Made by a program: the position numbers and the translations under genes. Below are positions 19,542 to 24,924 of a stretch of DNA of 24,924 bases, one piece after another. The notes beneath the pieces are model-generated. The model saw only the letters and a list, made by a program, of their open reading frames with translations, searched no databases and was not told the DNA's origin. The DNA is from Amphimedon queenslandica (lineage: Eukaryota; Porifera; Demospongiae; Haplosclerida; Niphatidae), in the NCBI RefSeq assembly GCF_000090795.2, contig NW_003546414.1, forward strand, positions 56,049 through 80,972, read 5' to 3'. Numbering within the stretch: position 1 is the first letter of the stretch; the number at the start of each line of letters is the position of its first letter.

Positions 19542-20873
19542 TTATAACTCCGTTTCTTCATCCGGATCAGGTTGATCAATAGCACTGGAGTCAAGTTTCT
19601 CGTTACTAGCAAAAGCAACGGATGGGAATTTAGCAACAGGTAGATCAGTACCGGAATCTTCTGATCTGGCAGGACTGCTTAGTTCACTATCTAGTCTACC
19701 CAAATTAGCTTTGACGTCTTGAATTTCTTTTAGCGAGTGCACATAACCAGTCCTGTTGTCCTTTACGTAACCAGATGTCTTCTCTTTCTGTTTCTCTTTC
19801 GCCGATCGTTTTTTATTAGGGACGCTATAAATGTGATCGGTCATCTCTATATTCCCTGGATCTTTTTTCTCTGCGAGAGATTTAGCTAGGACAAAGCTCT
19901 CTGGGGTCATGGTCCCCCGTCTAGATCCTGGTTCATCATCTTGCTCAGTGTACTCCTGACATGTTATCTTATAGAAAACCCTCTTGAAGCAAACCCTCAC
20001 TTCATACACCAAGAGACAATGGAGGACAAAGAAATGAAGTCCGAAAAGTGCACCGGTTATAATGAAGAGTGATTCGAAAATGATGTAAGTCGTTGTCTGA
20101 AGATCTGGAAGAGTTCTGAGCAGACCAAACAGCCAACCGGCCACGAATATGCCAAAGAGGATTAAATGTCGTCTTGCGGTTCCTCTGGGTCTCTTCCCAG
20201 TTGAGTCCTCTCCTCTTGTTATGAACCATCTTATAAGCATTAGAATACCGAGGGCAACTGCTATGATGGAAGCAAATGATAGTGGAAGAATCAGAGACAT
20301 TACTGCAGTAATCTTATCTGGTCTGCAACTGAATAAGTGATAAGACAATAAAAGAGAAGGAGAAAGACAAGATGAAAAATTTATTGCATGTGTGTGTGTG
20401 TGTGTGTGTGTAAAATTAATGGCACTCAGTTATAAAAAAACAAAAATATGGCAGTCGAACAACATGACTCTGGCTGTTGATGCATAAAATAACTCACAGT
20501 TTGTCGTTGCTAGTTTGACTGTAAAATGGGGATAGCAAGCCAATATAGAACATGGGTGTAACTACAAATAAACATAACGATACAACAGGGCTACTCCAAA
20601 CTTTAAAACTTACCCCAAGAAATGATCGAAATTATAATGGGGAAAGTTGATTTTAATCCAAGGAACACAACAGATACCATTTGTCCCAGTAAAGCTAATA
20701 GTGAGACTGAGAATGAATATTGAAATAAATAAGAAAAGACAATGCAGGCATTCTGTTGAGTCCTAGCATAGAGAGCACCAATGTACATGAGATAGAGGAG
20801 GAGGAGAGAAACACAGACATTGACGAGTAATTGAATTGGAGGCTTGATACGTAATTTCCTAGAATTAGAGAGG

Positions 20874-20919
<46 letters not shown>

Positions 20920-21698
20920 GAGAGAATTAATGTTGGAATTAAGAGTGTAAAGAGGACAGAAAGAGGAAGTGATAATAGTACAGACTAGCAAAATACCAAA
21001 CATAGCAATTGAAACAGTAGCTCATGTACAGTCTGCATACACAGATGCATGCACGATACATGAGCACATTAGTTCAATAAATCTTAGTTATCAATCAAAA
21101 CAAACAATATGAAATAAAAGAAAGAGTGAGTAAGAGAGATGGAAGGAAAGAAGGAGCAATTTAGTAGTACAAAAAATACTTGTATACAAACATGAAGATA
21201 ATAGTGATACTATTACCTGGAAAATACGTGGACCAATAGACTCAGAGTGATACACAGTAATGAGACACCAACACAAATCATTGAGAGGATCTCTAGTACT
21301 TCTAAGACTTTAGAAGTAGCTGGAGGATTGCTTTGAGAACTAGGAGCTACAGTAGTTGGCTATAAAAGAAAAGAATAAAAAGGCAAAAATTTTATGTAAA
21401 ATGTATAAGATTATTAAGCTAGGCCATGGGCTATACATAATCTTCAAAGAAAAGTACTACTTTTTGAATCAAGATGAGAATAACTCATAAATAAATAAAT
21501 TAATTAATTAATAAATGGAAACATGTTGGAAATGCTCCTCTTACTTGAGCAAGTGCAAAATGAGTGAGATGGTTACAGAGACAGGTTATGGTGCCATTAT
21601 GAGTCACTGTCTCACAGCCTTGGGCTGACCAATCACCTCTACCATCTCTTGCAGTGAAATCCCAATAAACACACGCAACCTGGGAACTATTCACCTAT

Positions 21699-21734
<36 letters not shown>

Positions 21735-22650
21735 AATAATAATAATAATAATAATAATAGTAATAATAATCTGTTATATTTCTTGTTATCAATAATAATA
21801 ATAGTAATAATAATAATAATAGTAATAACTAGAAAAATGTAAAAATTAAGGTGCTCAGCCCCTGAGCCATGCTTAATAATAATAATAATAATAATAATGA
21901 ATTGTTAATTATTATGCATGTAATTGCAAAACATGTAGTCTTCATGGCTACAAGTAATATCCAAATAGCAAAATAATTGGCAGCAGCTGGTGTGTGAAGC
22001 AATAGTAATGTTACTATATTCAATAGCAAGCCAAGGTAAGGGGCTTTTCATATCAAAGCTGTCTTGTTTTTCTTTGCCAAAATATTTCAAATTCTTTGTA
22101 GCAGCAATAGAGGGTAATAATTTATGACAATCCTCTAATTTTTGAATGGGCATAGAATTTTTGAGCAAAGCTTTTCTTAACAATATTATACAGTGCAAAA
22201 CTTACTACAATTAAACTTTGTTTTTATTTAATGTGGTCACTAAGATGCATGGTAAATTCAAGCTGCATAAACTCACCATTCCAAAGCTGATATTGACAGT
22301 TGTGGATAGATTAGTTAGCTTAACTCCACTAGCACTGGCAGCAAGAACTGAACTGCTCAGTGACATGGATTCTGACTCAAAAAGAACTGATGTCAGCCTT
22401 GAATTATAATAATAAGAAAAGAGAAGACGATTAATGAAATCATATCCGATCAATAGATCAGGAGGTAGTGATATGACAGGAGAGTCTTCCGATACAGAGA
22501 ACTGAGAGCCAGAGTAGGAGGAAGTGGTGATGCTTTCGGCTGAGAGGACAAACAGGTTTGGCTGGTCTATGGTCCGGTTAGACTGATCAAGTAGAGACAT
22601 GACTTCTGTTAGTCTTTCAAGACCAACAGTAATGCTATAATAATAATAAT

Positions 22651-22686
<36 letters not shown>

Positions 22687-24924
22687 TGAAATAATTAAAG
22701 GTGAGGGAGTGATAGAATTTAAGGAAAGACAAGGAACAGTTATTATTGCTAGCATTACTGTCATTGTTTGAAATTAGTATTATTATTATTATTGCTACTG
22801 TTATTATATCATGCTGTTGTTATAAGTAGTTGACATTGATAGTATTATCATGTTGCTGTTAAAATGTTATTCCTTACCGTGATGAAATATTATACTGAGA
22901 TTGTGCTTCACTGATGATGGATAGGTCAGCTCCTAACAGGCTGGTAACAACACCAACATAAGACAGAGTCAGCTATATATTAAAAAAAGATAAATAAAGT
23001 AAATAAAATTAATAAAAAATAGCATGAAAAAATTAAATGCGTTAAGGGGAATAAAATAAATATAAACTTAGTCAACTAATAGCTGCACTGCTGCACTAGA
23101 AGGACTGAGTTGCTGTTATATAGCTTACGTTATCATTGGATGGAATATCATGAATATATCTCTCTAGTGCTGATACAGCAATGGCTAGTTGAAGGGAAGA
23201 GAGTAAGTTAGGATTGCCTGACACTAAACTCTGCAATGACTGGATACTACTCTCAACTGTTGGCATCTAAAAATAACAAGAAATTAATATTAGGGCTGCA
23301 TGTGGCCTAAATCATGAAATTTTAGATTTAATAGTATAGATCAAATATTCTGAAGCAAATTTCAATTTTGGTCAAAATCACAAGCTTACGTAGCATTAAA
23401 GCATGTATGTGTATCAGAAAATATAATAAAAATTTGGGGTGATTTTCAAGCCAAATTTTGAAAAAACTATGGGCTATAGTACAGGGTATTTTTCTGAAAT
23501 TTGGTATTTTCTTAAAATGGCCGTAACTTGAAAAATTGAAGTCGGAATCAGCTCAAACTTTCTACGTAGCATAAGTACATCAATATGTATCAGAAAGTGT
23601 AATAAAAATTCGATGTGATTTCGGAGCCATTTTTGGAAAAAACCATGGGCTATAGTACAGGGTATTTTTCTGAAATTTGCCATTTTCTTAAAATGGCCGT
23701 AACTTGAAAAATTGAAGTCGGAATCAGCTCAAACTTTCTACGTAGCATAACTACATCAATATGTATCAAAAAATGCAATAAAAAGTGGGAGTGATTTTGG
23801 AGCCAATTTTTGGAAAAAACCATGGGCTATAGCCTTAGGTATTGTTCTGAAATTTGCCATTTTCTTAAAATGGCCGTAACTTGAAAAATTGAAGTTGGAA
23901 TTAGCTCAAACTTTCTACGCAGCATAAGTACATCAATATGTATCAGAAAATGTAATAAAAATTGGGGGTGATTTCAGAGCCAATTTTTGGAAAAAACCAT
24001 GGGCTATAGCACAGAAATTTTTTTCCAAATTTGGAGTTTTTAAAAAATGGCCATATATAAACTTGAAAAATTAATGTCAGAATCTGTTCAAACTTTCCTC
24101 TCTTTCTCTCTTTTTTTTCTCTCTCAATCCCACCCCTCTCTCTTACTTGTGTCACATTACATAAAGGCAGTACATCATCAGTAAATAAGTCACACTGTAT
24201 AGTATTGGGCTCAGTCCAAGATGCTCCATTAGTGAAACTACCAGTACAAGCTCTTATAGCTACTGGTGAACCAGTCCCTAATGACAGACCACCACAAGGA
24301 CAGTCTATTCTTAATGTACTCCCAATATTAACTTCTGACCAATTGAATGTTGAATTAGTAACTTCTGATTCACAACCATCTAACATGAAATATTAATGTA
24401 TAATAGCTATGGTATGGAATATCATATACTTACCAAATCTTGTAATATTGTCAGTGACAGTGAAAGACGGATTAAAACTTGATCCTCTCAAATTAAAAAA
24501 CTCGACTAATTCTTCTCTACATCTCAATGGACACCCTGACCCCTCCTCTGTTGCTATGACAACAGTAACTAGTATCGCTGCAGTACTTGAACTAACAAAT
24601 AAAAAATAAAATAATCTTAACCCTCCCCTCTCTCTCTCCTTACTTGTCATTAGTATTGTGTAGTTGCACTGAGAAAATAGTTAGAGTGTCATTATAAATA
24701 TTACTGCCTACAATATCCTGGTTCATCTGTACAATACAATACGATACATACAGGAGGTGAGTGAGTGTAGCTCACCATATTAACTAATAATTGATAATCT
24801 TGAGTAGAAGATACTGTCATGACATACTGGGCAACATCTATAAAAATAAATAAATAATAATAATACTTCTCCCCCTCCCTCTCTTACTATTGATAGTGAC
24901 AAGAGCTGGTGTAGATGATACTGT
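19542..24924 (-). CDS. Second adhesion GPCR, tandem paralogue (5' part beyond the window)
   Basis: Deduced partial model: complement(join(19542..20328,20498..20561,20614..20858,21217..21359,21545..21694,22277..22634,22878..22972,23129..23266,24147..24379,24434..24591,24644..24726,24776..24837,24888..>24924)). This gives 850 residues plus stop, with GT-AG junctions and matching phases throughout. Order: end of an Ig domain, linker, HRM, GAIN, GPS with HL|T, TM1-7, tail of about 165 residues ending ETEL. Exon order and phases mirror the downstream receptor, except that here the GPS is in one exon. The N-terminal stalk and signal peptide lie past 24924. Family role: adhesion receptor with GPS self-cleavage and tethered agonist. 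Ligand and G protein unknown. Confidence 0.85.
20387..20411. repeat. (TG)n dinucleotide repeat
   Basis: About twelve TG units inside the 169-bp intron 20329-20497. Confidence 0.85.
20866..20926. repeat. (GA)n run near the TM2-4 exon acceptor of the second receptor
   Basis: 61 nt purine-only, just outside the acceptor at 20858. Confidence 0.85.
21545..21694 (-). other. GPS exon of the second receptor
   Basis: VACVYWDF, GDWSAQGCE, then CLCNHLTHFALAQ. Canonical HL|T cleavage site (Thr codon 21563-21565). Phase 0-0, 150 bp. Confidence 0.88.
21695..22276. other. 582-bp intron of the second receptor
   Basis: Microsatellite-rich at the acceptor end. 21905-22198 is a less repetitive stretch with a minus-strand open frame that matches nothing I know. 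Confidence 0.5.
21700..21770. repeat. (AAC)n-(AAT)n compound microsatellite
   Basis: CAA repeats running into TAA repeats, 6 bp outside the GPS exon acceptor of the second receptor. The intron continues to 22276 with more AAT runs and no recognised exon. Confidence 0.85.
22277..23266 (-). other. GAIN exons of the second receptor
   Basis: Exons 23129..23266 (0-0), 22878..22972 (0-2, 95 bp) and 22277..22634 (2-0). The last carries a beta-rich GAIN-B part ending NISFGM before the GPS. Confidence 0.75.
22651..22686. repeat. (GA)n run near a GAIN exon acceptor of the second receptor
   Basis: 36 nt purine-only, following an ATA/AAT run that abuts the acceptor at 22634. Confidence 0.85.
23330..24100. 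repeat. Four-unit tandem array of the same repeat family
   Basis: Units start near 23373, 23543, 23719, 23896 and 24078 (spacing 170, 176, 177, 182). They share TCAGCTCAAACTTTCTACG, TGTATCAGAAA, CCATGGGCTATAG and TTAAAATGGCCGTAACTTG. This array fills most of the 880-bp intron 23267-24146 of the second receptor. Confidence 0.88.
24147..24379 (-). other. HRM exon of the second receptor
   Basis: FNWSEVNIGSTLRIDCPCGG, then an IRACTG...NGASWTEPNTIQC ending: HRM spacing of Trp and Cys. Phase 1-0. Confidence 0.78.
24434..24924 (-). other. Ig end and pre-HRM linker exons of the second receptor
   Basis: Exons 24888..>24924 (Ig G-strand, ...TPALVTIN, phase-1 end), 24776..24837 (1-0), 24644..24726 (0-2) and 24434..24591 (2-1). 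These phases equal those of exons 21-24 of the other receptor. Confidence 0.7.

Larger units (their letters stand above)
19542..21359 (-). other. 7TM domain and tail of the second receptor
   Basis: TM1 (21217..21359), KLR plus TM2-TM4 (20614..20858), ECL2 (20498..20561) and TM5-7 plus tail (19542..20328). TM7 is followed by Cys residues that could be palmitoylated and a Lys/Glu-rich tail ending ETEL, a class I PDZ-ligand pattern. Confidence 0.87.

Noticed and set aside
21905..22198. Minus-strand frame of 97 codons in a second-receptor intron
   Set aside because: Less repetitive than its surroundings and might be a transposon fragment, but I recognise no motif and cannot support a gene.
23330..24100. 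CRISPR-like periodic array
   Set aside because: Units are about 176 bp, repeat along their whole length without unique spacers, and lie in an animal-type intron.

Overview
The window looks like a compact, AT-rich genome of an early-branching animal. The genes are split by many short GT-AG introns (several only 45-60 bp), the introns are full of microsatellites, and the products are secreted or membrane proteins built from animal extracellular modules (Ig, EGF, PAN/apple-like, somatomedin B, GAIN/GPS, 7TM). Gene density, intron size and family content fit a demosponge such as Amphimedon; that assignment is inference, not something the sequence proves. I see no bacterial-type operon, tRNA, rRNA, CRISPR array or virus.

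Layout. (1) Bases 121-2193, plus strand: a two-exon gene for a secreted GH76-like glycoside hydrolase (652 aa) with a C-terminal PAN/apple-like segment and two somatomedin-B modules. (2) Bases 2447-19200, minus strand, convergent with gene 1: a very large adhesion GPCR that I could splice completely in silico into 34 exons and a 3,082-residue protein. Order: signal peptide, 18 Ig-like domains, one EGF, a 19th Ig, linker, HRM, GAIN, GPS, 7TM, long acidic/Ser-rich tail. All splice phases match and the total length is a multiple of three. (3) Bases 19542 to beyond 24924, minus strand: a second adhesion GPCR in tandem, with almost the same exon order and phases from the last Ig domain to the C-terminus. 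Its 5' end lies outside the window.

Main novelty. The Ig array of the large receptor is a higher-order repeat. Ig domains 1, 5, 9, 13 and 17 all lack the canonical Ig disulfide and share an Ala-Ser-Pro...Trp-Ser-Phe type signature; the domains between fall into three further classes in a fixed order. The ectodomain therefore appears to have grown by duplicating a four-Ig block (A-B-C-D)x4 plus A-B. Every Ig and EGF exon is bounded by phase-1 introns, so any of them could be skipped or duplicated without breaking the frame. The longest intron of this gene (13665-14706) holds a sense-strand signal-peptide-like reading frame whose phase-1 donor would join Ig9 exactly at a predicted cleavage site, a candidate alternative first exon exactly at a four-Ig block boundary.

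Non-coding structure. A repeat family of about 176-186 bp recurs in four introns of the two receptor genes, in tandem in three of them. Polypyrimidine tracts at many 3' splice sites have expanded into (CT)n arrays, one a pure 219-bp purine/pyrimidine tract. There is also a roughly 200-bp (AAT)n array, an 8 x 10-bp tandem repeat next to a splice donor, and scattered (TACATG)n self-complementary arrays.
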